Made by a program: the position numbers and the translations under genes. Under the pieces are notes generated by a model. The model searched no databases, had not been told where the DNA came from, and saw only the letters and a list, made by a program, of their open reading frames with translations. Below are positions 26,589 to 35,211 of a DNA stretch of 64,000 nt, piece by piece (within the stretch, counting starts at the first letter, position 1; each line of letters begins with the position of its first letter). The DNA comes from Labilithrix sp. GTDB taxonomy: Bacteria > Myxococcota > Polyangia > Polyangiales > Polyangiaceae. The stretch lies in NCBI GenBank assembly GCA_028287035.1, contig JAQBQL010000176.1, positions 25,028-89,027 on the forward strand, written 5' to 3'.

Positions 26589-27481
26589 TGCAGCCGCGCA
26601 CCCCGGCGCGTCCCGACCACAACACCTCGCGGCGCACCGCGGTGGTGGTGAGGACGCGCGGCCGTTCCCTCGCGCCGTGGGAGGACTTCTATCACTGGGT
26701 GCTGACGCTGACCTGGCCCCGCTTCTTCGGGTGGCTCACCGTCGCGTATGGCCTCGTGAACCTCCTCTTCGGGGCCCTCTACTTCGTCATCCCGGGCTCG
26801 GTGGCGAACGCAGACGGCTTCTGCGACTGCTTCTTCTTCAGCGTCGAGACGTTCGCGACGATCGGCTACGGCGAGATGACCCCGGTGGGCGCCGGCGGGC
26901 ACGCGCTGATGACCGCCGAGGCCTTCGCCGGGATCCTGGCCACCGCCACCATCACCGGCGTGACGTTCGCGCGTCTGGCGCGGCCCACCGCGAAGGTGCT
27001 GTTCTCGGACAAGGCGGTCATCCACACGCGGAACGGCATCCCGCACCTCATGTTCCGGATGGCCAACTGGCGCCGCAACCAGATCGCCGAGGCCCAGCTC
27101 GCCGCGATGGTGCTCCTCACCGAAACCACCGCCGAGGGCGAGACGATGCGCCGTCCCACGCGGCTCGCGCTCGTCCGCGACGAGAACCCGATGTTCGTGC
27201 TCACGTGGACGGCGATGCATCCCATCGACGAGCGCAGCCCGTTCCACGGCGAGGGCGCATTCGAGCGGCTGCGCGAGATGCGCGCCGAGATCTTCCTCAG
27301 CCTCACCGGGCTCGACGACACCTTCGCCCAGACCATCCACACCCGCTACCGGTACTCGCTCGACGACATCGTGCGCGACGCGCGGTTCGCCGACGTGCTC
27401 ACCACGTCGGACACCGACGGGGCACGCATCATCGACTTCGACCGCTTCCACGAAATCGAGATCCTCGGAGAACGCTCGTGA
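26585..27481 (+). CDS. Inward-rectifier-type potassium channel (KirBac-like)
   Basis: A 298-residue channel subunit, expected to tetramerise in the inner membrane. Outer helix ~47-70, pore loop with selectivity filter TIGYGE (92-97), inner helix ~105-127, then a cytoplasmic Ig-like Kir domain (~135-295) with FSDKAVIHTRNGIPHLMFRM and the WTAMHPIDERSPF segment typical of KirBac. A slide helix precedes the first helix (PWEDFYHWVLTLTWPRFF). ATG 26585 or 26588 may start; the first overlaps the HEAT gene. The stop overlaps the next gene by GTGA. Kir channels are gated by lipids or pH in studied cases, and the coupled genes might modulate it. Confidence 0.95.
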   Translation: MMQPRTPARPDHNTSRRTAVVVRTRGRSLAPWEDFYHWVLTLTWPRFFGWLTVAYGLVNLLFGALYFVIPGSVANADGFCDCFFFSVETFATIGYGEMTPVGAGGHALMTAEAFAGILATATITGVTFARLARPTAKVLFSDKAVIHTRNGIPHLMFRMANWRRNQIAEAQLAAMVLLTETTAEGETMRRPTRLALVRDENPMFVLTWTAMHPIDERSPFHGEGAFERLREMRAEIFLSLTGLDDTFAQTIHTRYRYSLDDIVRDARFADVLTTSDTDGARIIDFDRFHEIEILGERS

Positions 27482-28410
27482 CCTTTCAGGAACCCCGCCA
27501 CGGAACCCGCCTCGAGAAGCGCGCCGACGGCTTCTTCCACCGCCACCTCGACGTCGGAGCCGTCACGCTCCACGTCGCCGAGGCCCGGCCCGCCGGACAG
27601 GAGGAGGCGGTGCGCGACGACACGCCTCTCGTCGTGTTCCTCCACGGTTTTCCCGAGCTCTGGTGGTCGTGGCGCCACCAGCTCCGCGCCTTCGCGGGCG
27701 CCGGGTTCTGGGCGGTCGCCCCGGATCTGCGCGGCTACAACGAGTCGGACAAGCCGGCGGGCGTCGCCTCCTACGAGCTCGAGAAGCTCTCCGGCGACGT
27801 CGCGGGCCTCGTCCATGCGCTCGGTCGCAAGCGCGCGATCGTGGTCGGCCACGACTGGGGCGCGGTGGTCGCGTGGAACGTCGCGGAGCGGTACCCGGAG
27901 CTCGTGGAGCGGCTCGGCATCTGCAACGTCCCGCACCCGCTCGCGATGGCGCGCGGCCTGCGCACGCTGCGTCAGCTGAAGAAGAGCTGGTACATCTTCT
28001 TCTTCCAGCTCTCCGGGATCTCGGAGCGAGCGATCGCGGCGCGGGACTTCGAGCGCGTGCGCGAGATGTTCCGCGAGGACGGCATCCCCAACGACGACCT
28101 CGAGCCGTACATCTCCGCGCTGAAGATGCCGGGCGCGCTGACCGCGATGCTCTCCTACTACCGCGCCGCGGTCCGCCGCGTGCTCGCCGGCCGCCCGCCG
28201 GAGGTGAAGACCGTCTCCTGCCCGGTCCTCGTCATCTGGGGCGACAAGGACCGCGCCCTCGGCAAGGAGCTCGCGGATCCCCCGGCACGCTTCGTCCCGA
28301 ACGCCCGCGTCGTGCACATCCCCGACGCGACGCACTGGGTGCAGAACTCGGCGCCCGAGGAGGTGAGCCGCCTCCTCCTCGAGTTCGCCGGGCCGGCGCG
28401 CGAAGGCTGA
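27478..28410 (+). CDS. Alpha/beta hydrolase, epoxide hydrolase-like
   Basis: A 310-residue soluble hydrolase. The oxyanion motif is HGFPE (res ~56-60), the nucleophile elbow is GHDWGA with Asp126, the acid is in VIWGDKDRALG, and the catalytic His is in IPDATHWVQ. Asp as nucleophile with the HGFPE motif points to the epoxide hydrolase/dehalogenase branch, not an esterase. A cap domain (~140-240) contains the aromatic FFFQLSG segment. GTG 27478 overlaps the Kir channel stop by 4 nt, making it the third gene of a coupled unit. The natural substrate is unknown; fatty-acid epoxides are one possibility. Confidence 0.9.
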   Translation: MTFQEPRHGTRLEKRADGFFHRHLDVGAVTLHVAEARPAGQEEAVRDDTPLVVFLHGFPELWWSWRHQLRAFAGAGFWAVAPDLRGYNESDKPAGVASYELEKLSGDVAGLVHALGRKRAIVVGHDWGAVVAWNVAERYPELVERLGICNVPHPLAMARGLRTLRQLKKSWYIFFFQLSGISERAIAARDFERVREMFREDGIPNDDLEPYISALKMPGALTAMLSYYRAAVRRVLAGRPPEVKTVSCPVLVIWGDKDRALGKELADPPARFVPNARVVHIPDATHWVQNSAPEEVSRLLLEFAGPAREG

Positions 28411-28431
28411 TCCGGAGGCCCGGATCGCGTC

Positions 28432-28437
28432 TACGAT
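28432..28437 (+). promoter_or_regulatory. TACGAT -10-like hexamer, zinc-ribbon/TerB gene
   Basis: Ends 9 nt before ATG 28447. It lies in the 36-nt gap after the epoxide hydrolase, so the next pair has its own promoter. Confidence 0.4.
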
Positions 28438-28446
28438 GGGCGCTTC

Positions 28447-29556
28447 ATGGCTCATGGCCCCGCGCCCGTCGAGCTCTTCGCGGACTGCACGTCGTGCGGT
28501 CTCGAGGCCGGCGTCGTGGAGCGCTACGACCCGCTCGTCCCGGCGTGCCGCTTCGCGCTGCCCGCTCGCACGCGCTGCAAGCTGTGCGGGGTGACGCACG
28601 AGGCCTCCTTCTCGCGCGAGCCCGCGGGTCCGCTCCGCGACGTCCCGGCCAACCGCTGTCCCGCGTGTCTCGAGGAGCTCGGGCCGCGCGCCATCGACGA
28701 CCATCGCTGCGCGGCGTGCGGGGCCACCGCCGCACTGCACGAGGTCACGCCGGGAGCCACGCTCGACAGCCCGGAGGCGCTCGCGTCCGCCCTCGAGCAA
28801 TGGGCGGCGCGCGAAGGATGGCGCTCCGGCCGCGAGCTCGCCGAAGCCGTGTTCGTCGATCCGGACCATGCCTCGCTCCTCCTCCGCCTGCGGCGCGGTG
28901 AGCCGCTCGAGATCGTCGAGGAAGGCAACGGGCGCCTCGGCACGCCGCTGCCGCCCATCCCTCCGCCGCTCGCGCCGCTGCCTCCGCCGGGAAGCGGCCT
29001 CCTGCCGAACGCGAACCCCGACCCCGCGCCGGTCATCCGGTTCTTGCCGACGCCGCCCGCCGGGACCGTGGTGCCGCTCGAGATGATCGCTCCCGAGTCG
29101 CGCCCCTCCGGTCCCCCGCCCCGCTCCGCGCCGCCGCGCGCCATCGTCTACCCGCTGGTGTCGGTGATCGTCGCCGATGGCGTCGTCCACCCGGCGGAGC
29201 GCGCGCTCGTGGACCGCTTCCTCGAGAGCGAGGGTCTCGCCCCGCTCACGGAGGACGAGCTGCGCGTTCATCCTCCCGAGGAGGTGGCCCACCTCGTCCC
29301 CGAAGGTCGCCGCGAGACCGTCGTGCAGCTGATGTGCGAGACGGCGGTGGTCGACGGCAAGGCCGACGAGAGCGAACGCCGCGTCATCCGCGCGTATGCT
29401 GCGGCGTGGGGCGTGCCGGCCCGGAAGGTCGATTACTGGATGTGGGGCTACGAGAGCACCAGCACGAGCTTCGTCCGCCAGCTGTGGATGAAGCTGCGCC
29501 GCCTGGTCCTCTCCGCACGATGGCCGGCGAGTGACCGGAGCGAGGAGGCGCCATGA
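28447..29556 (+). CDS. Double zinc-ribbon protein with TerB-like domain
   Basis: A 369-residue cytoplasmic protein of unknown role. The N-terminus has two four-Cys clusters, C14/C17/C44/C47 and C71/C74/C88/C91, each a likely zinc ribbon. A Pro-rich linker (~160-235, PPPLAPLPPPG) follows. Residues ~240-345 match a TerB fold: YPLVSVIVADGVVHPAE and ETAVVDGKADESERRVI carry the paired acidic motifs that bind metal in TerB. TerB proteins belong to the tellurite-resistance/stress group and often sit near membrane stress systems. Its stop overlaps the next gene by ATGA (29553-29556), so the two are co-translated. Confidence 0.75.
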   Translation: MAHGPAPVELFADCTSCGLEAGVVERYDPLVPACRFALPARTRCKLCGVTHEASFSREPAGPLRDVPANRCPACLEELGPRAIDDHRCAACGATAALHEVTPGATLDSPEALASALEQWAAREGWRSGRELAEAVFVDPDHASLLLRLRRGEPLEIVEEGNGRLGTPLPPIPPPLAPLPPPGSGLLPNANPDPAPVIRFLPTPPAGTVVPLEMIAPESRPSGPPPRSAPPRAIVYPLVSVIVADGVVHPAERALVDRFLESEGLAPLTEDELRVHPPEEVAHLVPEGRRETVVQLMCETAVVDGKADESERRVIRAYAAAWGVPARKVDYWMWGYESTSTSFVRQLWMKLRRLVLSARWPASDRSEEAP

Positions 29557-30536
29557 CGAAGCACGACGACACCGCGGGCACCGTTCCCGGCTGGGCGGCA
29601 ACGTTCGTCCCCGAGGAATGGGCCTGGTTCATGGCGACGGTCGCCACCGATCTCGACGCGCGGAACGTGAAGCACGCGATCGACGTCGACAGCGGCACCG
29701 TCGAGACCGAGACCCCGGGCACCGGCGCGCCTCACCTGCTCGGCCTCGCGAACCTCGTGCAGGTGTGCCGCGCCAACGGTCGGGACCACTGGCCGGCGCT
29801 CGTGAAGCACCACTTCGACATCGCGTTCGAGGCCGCCCACACGAACGCCGCGGAGCGCCTCGCGCGCGACTGGTCGCTCGCGCGCGAGCACGTGAAGCTG
29901 CGCCTCTACGTGCGCGACAACCTGCCGGACGTGCCCCTCGTCACGTGGGAGGTCGCCGACGAGCTGCTCGCGGTGCTGACGTTCGATCTGCCCGAGACGG
30001 TCATCTCGGTGCGCCTCGAGGACCGCGAACGGTGGGGCGTCAGCGACGACGAGCTCTACGAGGTCGCGCTCGCGAACGTGCGCGCCGAGGGGCTCCTCGA
30101 GACCCGCACCATCGACCTCGAGGACGACACGAGCCTCCACGTGCTGGAGGGCGGCGCCACGTTCTTCGCCGCGTCGCACGCGCTCTTCCTGGACGAGTAC
30201 CTGAAGGGCGCGCAGGGTCCCCACGGCGCCATCCTCGCGCTTCCGCAGCGCCACGCGGTCATCTACCACCCGATCCACGATTTGCGGGTGGTGCGGGCGA
30301 TCGAGGCCATGATCGTGACCGCCACCAACATGTACGTCGACGGTCCGGGCTCGATCAGCTCGGATCTCTACTGGTTGCCGCCGCGGGCGGACGACAGCTC
30401 GCTCGAGGACCTCTCGCACTCGCTCGTCCGGCTCCCCTGCGAGATCCACGGGGGCACGCTGCGCTTCCTGCCGCCGGTCTCGTTCGCCAGGATGCTCGGC
30501 AAGCTCCCGCCCGGACCGCTCGTCCCCGGCGGCTGA
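29553..30536 (+). CDS. DUF1444-like (YtpQ family) protein
   Basis: A 327-residue cytoplasmic protein with no signal peptide or membrane helix. The central part (VISVRLEDRERWGVSDDELYEVALANVRAEGLLE, quoted here in two adjoining blocks: VISVRLEDRERWGV and SDDELYEVALANVR) resembles the YtpQ/DUF1444 family, whose function is unknown. It ends with IYHPIHDLRVVRAIEAMI and a Pro-rich tail. It is coupled by a 4-nt overlap to the zinc-ribbon/TerB gene, which hints at a joint function. I find no catalytic motif. Family assignment is by eye only. Confidence 0.6.
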   Translation: MTKHDDTAGTVPGWAATFVPEEWAWFMATVATDLDARNVKHAIDVDSGTVETETPGTGAPHLLGLANLVQVCRANGRDHWPALVKHHFDIAFEAAHTNAAERLARDWSLAREHVKLRLYVRDNLPDVPLVTWEVADELLAVLTFDLPETVISVRLEDRERWGVSDDELYEVALANVRAEGLLETRTIDLEDDTSLHVLEGGATFFAASHALFLDEYLKGAQGPHGAILALPQRHAVIYHPIHDLRVVRAIEAMIVTATNMYVDGPGSISSDLYWLPPRADDSSLEDLSHSLVRLPCEIHGGTLRFLPPVSFARMLGKLPPGPLVPGG

Positions 30537-30567
30537 CACATGGCTTCGCTCCGCACGAGCGAGGGCC

Positions 30568-30573
30568 TAGAAT
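30568..30573 (+). promoter_or_regulatory. TAGAAT -10-like hexamer, PHP lipoprotein gene
   Basis: Five of six bases match TATAAT; it ends 6 nt before ATG 30580, with no ribosome site between. Confidence 0.5.
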
Positions 30574-30579
30574 CCGGCC

Positions 30580-33195
30580 ATGCTTCATCGTGCCTTCTTC
30601 GTCGCGCTCGGCGTGGCGGCGTGTGCGCTTGCGCCGGTCGTTGCCTGCTCCTCCGACAAGGACGTCGACGTCGGCCCGGATGCCGCCGAGCCGACCTGCG
30701 AGGGTGACCTCGCCGCCTTCCGGTTCCCGAGCGGCGGAGACGGCGCCTCCGACCCGTTCGGCGCGAAGGCAGCGGGGCAGGCCCGCGCGGGTCGCCTCAC
30801 GAGCCCGACGCAGATCGTCCAGCCCGACAACGCGCGCAACAAGGTGCGCGTCGGCGACTTCGCGCTCGCGAACGATCGCATCGCCGTCTACATCGAGGCC
30901 GAGGGCGAGAGCGACGGCTACAACCCGCTCGGCGGCGACGTGCTGGCGCTCGAGGTGATCGGCGAGGACGGAAAGCCCACCGGGGTCTCGCAGTTCAACG
31001 AGACGCTGATCATGCTCTCCCGGCAGACCGTGAAGCCGGAGAAGGTCAGCGTCCTCGCCGACGGGTCGGACGGCAAGGCCGCGGTGGTGCGCGTCTCCGG
31101 CGTGCTGGCGAACGTGCCATTCCTCGATACGTTCTCCGCTCTCCTTCCCGAGGAATACGGATTTCCGGCGGCCATCGACTACGTCCTCGAGCCGGGCGCA
31201 TCGAAGGTCCTCGTCCGCCTCAACGTCGTCAACACGCGGCTCGATGCGGTCGACTTCGCGAACAAGCAATACTTCGGATTCTTTCAGTCGAACCGCAGCC
31301 AGGCGTTCACCGAGGCGTCCGGATTCGCGGAAGCGAAGGGCGAGACTCCCTGGGTCGGCTTCGATTCACCCAAGTCGGCATTCGGCTATCGCGCCCTCGG
31401 CAGCTCGCTGCGCGGCGAGATCGGGATCTCCGGATTCCAGCTCTACAGCATCAAGGGCCTCGCGCTCGACGCGTGCGCCACGAAGACCGTCGACTACGCG
31501 GAGATGCTGGTCGGCGCGGGCGGCATCGACGGCCTGCTCGAGGTGAAGCGCGCCGCTCTCGGCGAGCCGTCGTGGCGCGAGGTCAAGGGAACGCTGACCG
31601 AGACCGGGGGCGGGCCGCTCGCCGGCGCGCTTGTCCACGCCACGGGGGCGAATGGCCAGTACCTCACGCGCGTCATGACCGACGCGCAGGGCGCGTTCAC
31701 CCTGCACGTCCCGAGCGCGGACGTCGCGCTCACGCCGACCCTGAAGGGATGGGCGATCCCGGCCGCGACGCCCGTGGCAGCCGGCGCGAGCACCGCGGCC
31801 CTCACGCTTCCGAAGCGCGCCACCATCGACGTGACGGTGAAGGATCTCGCGACCGCCGAGCCGCTTCCGGCGCGCGTCCAGATCGTCCCCACCACGCCGG
31901 TTGCGGCCGCGCCTCCGTCGTTCGGCGTCCTCGACGAGGAGCCCGCGATGGCCGGCGAGGAGCGCCGCCTCTGGTCGGATTTCGCGCTGAACGGAACGCT
32001 CAGCCTGCCCGTGCCTCCGGGCACCCACCGCGTCATCGTCTCGCGCGGCTACGAGTACGAGCTCTACGACGCGCCCGCCACGGCGACCGAGGCGACGCCC
32101 ACCAAGGTGGACGTGACTCTCGCCCATAGCGTCGACAGCCCGGGCGTCATGTGCGCCGACTTCCACATTCATTCTCATTATTCGGCGGACTCGGCCGACG
32201 AGCCCGAGCTCAAGGTGAAAGGCGCCATCGCCGACGGCCTCGAGATCCCGGTCTCCAGCGAGCACGAGTGGATCATCGATTTCCAGCCGATCATCCAGCG
32301 TCTCGGCCTCACCAAATGGGCCTTCGGCTTCCCGTCGGAGGAGCTGACCACGTTCACGTGGGGGCATTTCGGGGTGATTCCGATCACGCCCCGTCCGGAC
32401 GCCGTGAACAACGGCGCCGCGCCGTGGATTGGCAAGAAGCCGGCGGGGTTCTTCGCCGACGTGAATGCGCTCCCCGAGAAGCCGGTGCTCGTCGTGAATC
32501 ACCCGTCGTCCGGATCCTTCCAGGGATACCTGACGGCGGCGCTCTACGACCGCGGCACCGCGAAGGGCTCGCCCGAGCTCTGGAGCGAGGACTTCACCGC
32601 GCTCGAGGTCTTCAGCGGCGCCGACTTCGAGAGCAGCCGCCAGAGCTCGGTCGCCGACTGGTTCTCGCTGCTCAACGCCGGCAAATCGTACTTCACGACC
32701 GGAAGCTCCGACAGCCACCACGAGCGCTCGAGCCCGGTGGGGTACCCGCGCACGTGCCTCCGCATGGGCCACGACGATCCGACCAAGCTCACCGCGAACG
32801 CCGTCCGTGACGTGCTCCGCGCGGGCGCCGCGACGATCAGCGGCGGGCTCACGATGACCGTCGAGGGTCCGGGCGGCGTGGGGCCGGGCGGTACGGGCGC
32901 GAAGGGGCCGTACAAGGTGACGGTCGGGTGCCCGGGCTGGCTGTCGGCCACGAGCCTCGAGATCATCGTCGACGGCGTCACGGTGGAGACGCGGCCGCTC
33001 GCGCCGTCCGCCGGCGCCGGCCCTGGCAAACGTTACGAGACGACGGTCGACGTGAACCCGAGCACGAGCGCGCCCCGCCACTGGGTCGTGTTCCACGCGA
33101 AGGGCGCGGGCAGCGGGCCGAACGGGGACCTGGCGCCGCTGCACCCTGGCAACAAGCCGTTCGCGGTCTCGAACCCCATCTTCTTCGGCCCCTAG
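30580..33195 (+). CDS. CehA/McbA-family PHP-domain lipoprotein
   Basis: An 871-residue exported protein with lipobox VVAC near residue 23. Residues ~40-330 form a beta-rich N-terminal part. An Ig-like carboxypeptidase-regulatory domain (~335-410; LAGALVHATGANGQYLTRVM) and a second one follow. The PHP metallohydrolase domain starts at ~525 with CADFHIHSHYSADSADEP, continues with SSEHEWIIDF and VVNHPSSGSF, and has the late metal motif TGSSDSHHERSSP. CehA/McbA relatives hydrolyse carbaryl-type esters or phosphoesters, but the substrate here is unknown. A second, shorter PHP lipoprotein is at 39254-40429. Confidence 0.88.
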   Translation: MLHRAFFVALGVAACALAPVVACSSDKDVDVGPDAAEPTCEGDLAAFRFPSGGDGASDPFGAKAAGQARAGRLTSPTQIVQPDNARNKVRVGDFALANDRIAVYIEAEGESDGYNPLGGDVLALEVIGEDGKPTGVSQFNETLIMLSRQTVKPEKVSVLADGSDGKAAVVRVSGVLANVPFLDTFSALLPEEYGFPAAIDYVLEPGASKVLVRLNVVNTRLDAVDFANKQYFGFFQSNRSQAFTEASGFAEAKGETPWVGFDSPKSAFGYRALGSSLRGEIGISGFQLYSIKGLALDACATKTVDYAEMLVGAGGIDGLLEVKRAALGEPSWREVKGTLTETGGGPLAGALVHATGANGQYLTRVMTDAQGAFTLHVPSADVALTPTLKGWAIPAATPVAAGASTAALTLPKRATIDVTVKDLATAEPLPARVQIVPTTPVAAAPPSFGVLDEEPAMAGEERRLWSDFALNGTLSLPVPPGTHRVIVSRGYEYELYDAPATATEATPTKVDVTLAHSVDSPGVMCADFHIHSHYSADSADEPELKVKGAIADGLEIPVSSEHEWIIDFQPIIQRLGLTKWAFGFPSEELTTFTWGHFGVIPITPRPDAVNNGAAPWIGKKPAGFFADVNALPEKPVLVVNHPSSGSFQGYLTAALYDRGTAKGSPELWSEDFTALEVFSGADFESSRQSSVADWFSLLNAGKSYFTTGSSDSHHERSSPVGYPRTCLRMGHDDPTKLTANAVRDVLRAGAATISGGLTMTVEGPGGVGPGGTGAKGPYKVTVGCPGWLSATSLEIIVDGVTVETRPLAPSAGAGPGKRYETTVDVNPSTSAPRHWVVFHAKGAGSGPNGDLAPLHPGNKPFAVSNPIFFGP

Positions 33196-33214
33196 GGGCG
33201 CGCCGGCGGGGTGC

Positions 33215-33220
33215 TATAGC
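33215..33220 (+). promoter_or_regulatory. TATAGC -10-like hexamer, asnB
   Basis: Ends 9 nt before ATG 33230. It is a weaker match because the last T is missing. Confidence 0.3.
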
Positions 33221-33229
33221 TCCTGCCCC

Positions 33230-35158
33230 ATGTGCGGAATCGTCGGCCTCGTCGCGTTCGATGCTCCGGCCGGACGCGCCCACGAGCTCGTCACGGCGAT
33301 GGGCGAGCGCATCCAGCACCGCGGCCCGGACGGCGGCGGCGTGGTCGCGCACGACGACGCGACGCTCGGGATGGTGCGCCTCGCCATCGTCGACGTCGCG
33401 CACGGCCAGCAGCCGATGAGCAACGACGACGGGTCGATCGTCCTCGTCTTCAACGGCGAGATCTACAACGCCCCGGCGCTGCGGGCGGAGCTCCAGGCGG
33501 AGGGCGTCCGGTTCCGCACCCGCAGCGACACGGAGGTCATCCTCCGGCTCTACGAGCGCGATCCCGACCACGTCGAGGAGCGCCTCGCCGGGATGTGGGC
33601 CTTCGTCGTGCACGATCGCCGGCGGCGGCGCGCCGTGCTCAGTCGCGACCGGTTCGGCATCAAGCCGCTCTTCGTGGTCGACACCGGGCGCGCCCTCGCC
33701 TTCGCGTCCGAGCTGCGTGCCTTCGACCGGTCGCTCGCACCGTTCTCAGGTCACTTCGCGATCGACCACTCCGCGGCCCACGCGATGCTCTCGTGGAGCT
33801 ACGTCCCCGAGACCGCGACCATCTTCGCGGGCGTGAAGCGGCTGCCCCTGGCGACGCGCCTCGAGATCGATCTCGCCTCCGGGAGCCGCACCTCGCGCGA
33901 GTACTGGCGCCTTCGTCCCTCCGCGGACGCCGGGCGGATCCGCACGCTCGACGACGCGTGCGCCGCGGTCGAGCCGCTCCTCCGCCGCGCCGTCCGTGAG
34001 CACCTCGAGAGCGACGTGCCCATCGCGACGTTCCTGAGCGGCGGCATCGACTCCTCGCTCGTGACCGCGCTCGCCGCCTCGGAGTCGAGCCGCCCCGTGA
34101 AGGCCTTTGCCATCGGCTTCACCGACCCTCGCTTCGACGAGTCGCCGTTCGCGCGCGAGACGGCCCGCCGGATCGGCGTCGACCTCGAGGTCACGATGCT
34201 CGACGAGGCGGCCGCGCTGAGCAGCCTGGGCGATGCGCTCGTGGCGTACGACGAGCCGTTCGGCGACACGTCGAGCATCGCCGTCAACCTGCTCTGCGCG
34301 CGCGTCGCCCGCGAGTACAAGGTGGCGCTCGGCGGCGACGGCGGCGATGAGGTGTTCGCCGGGTACAAGAAGCACCTCATCATGCGCCTGCGCCAGCCGC
34401 TCGCCGCCTTCCCGGCGGTCCGCGACGGCCTCGGACGCGCGCTGGGACGGATCCCGACCCGCACCGATCGCACGCGCGGCTGGACCGAGCTGCTGCGCAC
34501 GGTGCGCCGCCTCGCGCGCGGGCTCGAGGGGACCGACGCGCAGATCTACGCGCAGCTCACGCAGGTGGCTCCGCTCGCGCGGACCGCCGAGCTGGTGACG
34601 ACGGGCGGCGATCCCGCGGCCTACGTCGAGGCGCTCCGGCGCCGCTTCGACGACGGCGTCGGGACCCCGCTCCAGCGGACGCTCGCGTGCGATCTGTCGA
34701 ACACGCTCCCCAACGACATGCTCGTCAAGGTGGACCGCGCGAGCATGGCGCACCGCCTCGAGGCCCGCGTCCCGTTCCTCGACCACCGGCTCGTCGAGTA
34801 CGGCGTCGGGCTGCCGGAGCGCTTCACGCTCGGTCACAGCGGCAAGGTCGTGCTCCGCGAGCTCCACGAGCGGCGGTTCGGACGCGTGCTCGCCCGCCGC
34901 AAGAAGCGCGGCTTCGGCGTGCCGGTCGAGACCTGGCTGCGCGGCCCCCTCGACGCCGCGTGCACCGAGCTCTTCGACGCCCGCCGCCTCGATCGATGGG
35001 GGGTGCTCTCCTCCGCGGCGCTGTCGCGCGGCGGGCACCGCGAGTGGGTGAGGAGGGATCCGATGGTGGCGTGGCACGCCTTCGCCCTCGCTGCCTGGTG
35101 CGAGGCGACCCTCGGCGACGGGCCCGACGCGGTGCGTGCGCTCGTCGGGCGGCGCTGA
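33230..35158 (+). CDS. asnB: Asparagine synthase (glutamine-hydrolysing)
   Basis: Forms asparagine, or amidates a related carboxylate, using glutamine and ATP; cytoplasmic, 642 residues. The N-terminal class-II glutaminase starts exactly at the nucleophile (MCGIVGLVAF, Cys2), with QHRGPDGGG and VFNGEIYN. The synthetase domain has the ATP-pyrophosphatase loop FLSGGIDSSLVTALAA (~265-280), ALGGDGGDEVFAGY, and the late NDMLVKVDRASMAHRLEARVP given here as NDMLVKVDRASMA. The DYTDFY-type context of biosynthetic clusters is absent, so a housekeeping or surface-polysaccharide role cannot be distinguished. The gene stands alone between a PHP lipoprotein and Dus. Confidence 0.93.
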   Translation: MCGIVGLVAFDAPAGRAHELVTAMGERIQHRGPDGGGVVAHDDATLGMVRLAIVDVAHGQQPMSNDDGSIVLVFNGEIYNAPALRAELQAEGVRFRTRSDTEVILRLYERDPDHVEERLAGMWAFVVHDRRRRRAVLSRDRFGIKPLFVVDTGRALAFASELRAFDRSLAPFSGHFAIDHSAAHAMLSWSYVPETATIFAGVKRLPLATRLEIDLASGSRTSREYWRLRPSADAGRIRTLDDACAAVEPLLRRAVREHLESDVPIATFLSGGIDSSLVTALAASESSRPVKAFAIGFTDPRFDESPFARETARRIGVDLEVTMLDEAAALSSLGDALVAYDEPFGDTSSIAVNLLCARVAREYKVALGGDGGDEVFAGYKKHLIMRLRQPLAAFPAVRDGLGRALGRIPTRTDRTRGWTELLRTVRRLARGLEGTDAQIYAQLTQVAPLARTAELVTTGGDPAAYVEALRRRFDDGVGTPLQRTLACDLSNTLPNDMLVKVDRASMAHRLEARVPFLDHRLVEYGVGLPERFTLGHSGKVVLRELHERRFGRVLARRKKRGFGVPVETWLRGPLDAACTELFDARRLDRWGVLSSAALSRGGHREWVRRDPMVAWHAFALAAWCEATLGDGPDAVRALVGRR

Positions 35159-35175
35159 GCCGGGGGCGTTCGCCT

Positions 35176-35211
35176 CACGACGGATTTTGAGCTAAGGAAC
35201 CGGCCGTCGTG
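35176..35211 (+). promoter_or_regulatory. Inverted repeat enclosing the dus ribosome site and start codon
   Basis: CACGACGG (35176-35183) pairs with CCGTCGTG (35204-35211), a perfect 8-bp stem with a 20-nt loop. The loop holds the AAGGA ribosome site, and the right arm contains the GTG start codon (35209-35211). If transcription begins upstream of 35176, the stem would hide the start codon. Confidence 0.5.

Noticed and set aside
26585..28410. Kir channel and hydrolase as a phage-defence or toxin unit
   Set aside because: No nuclease, NTPase or toxin motif nearby and no mobile-element context.
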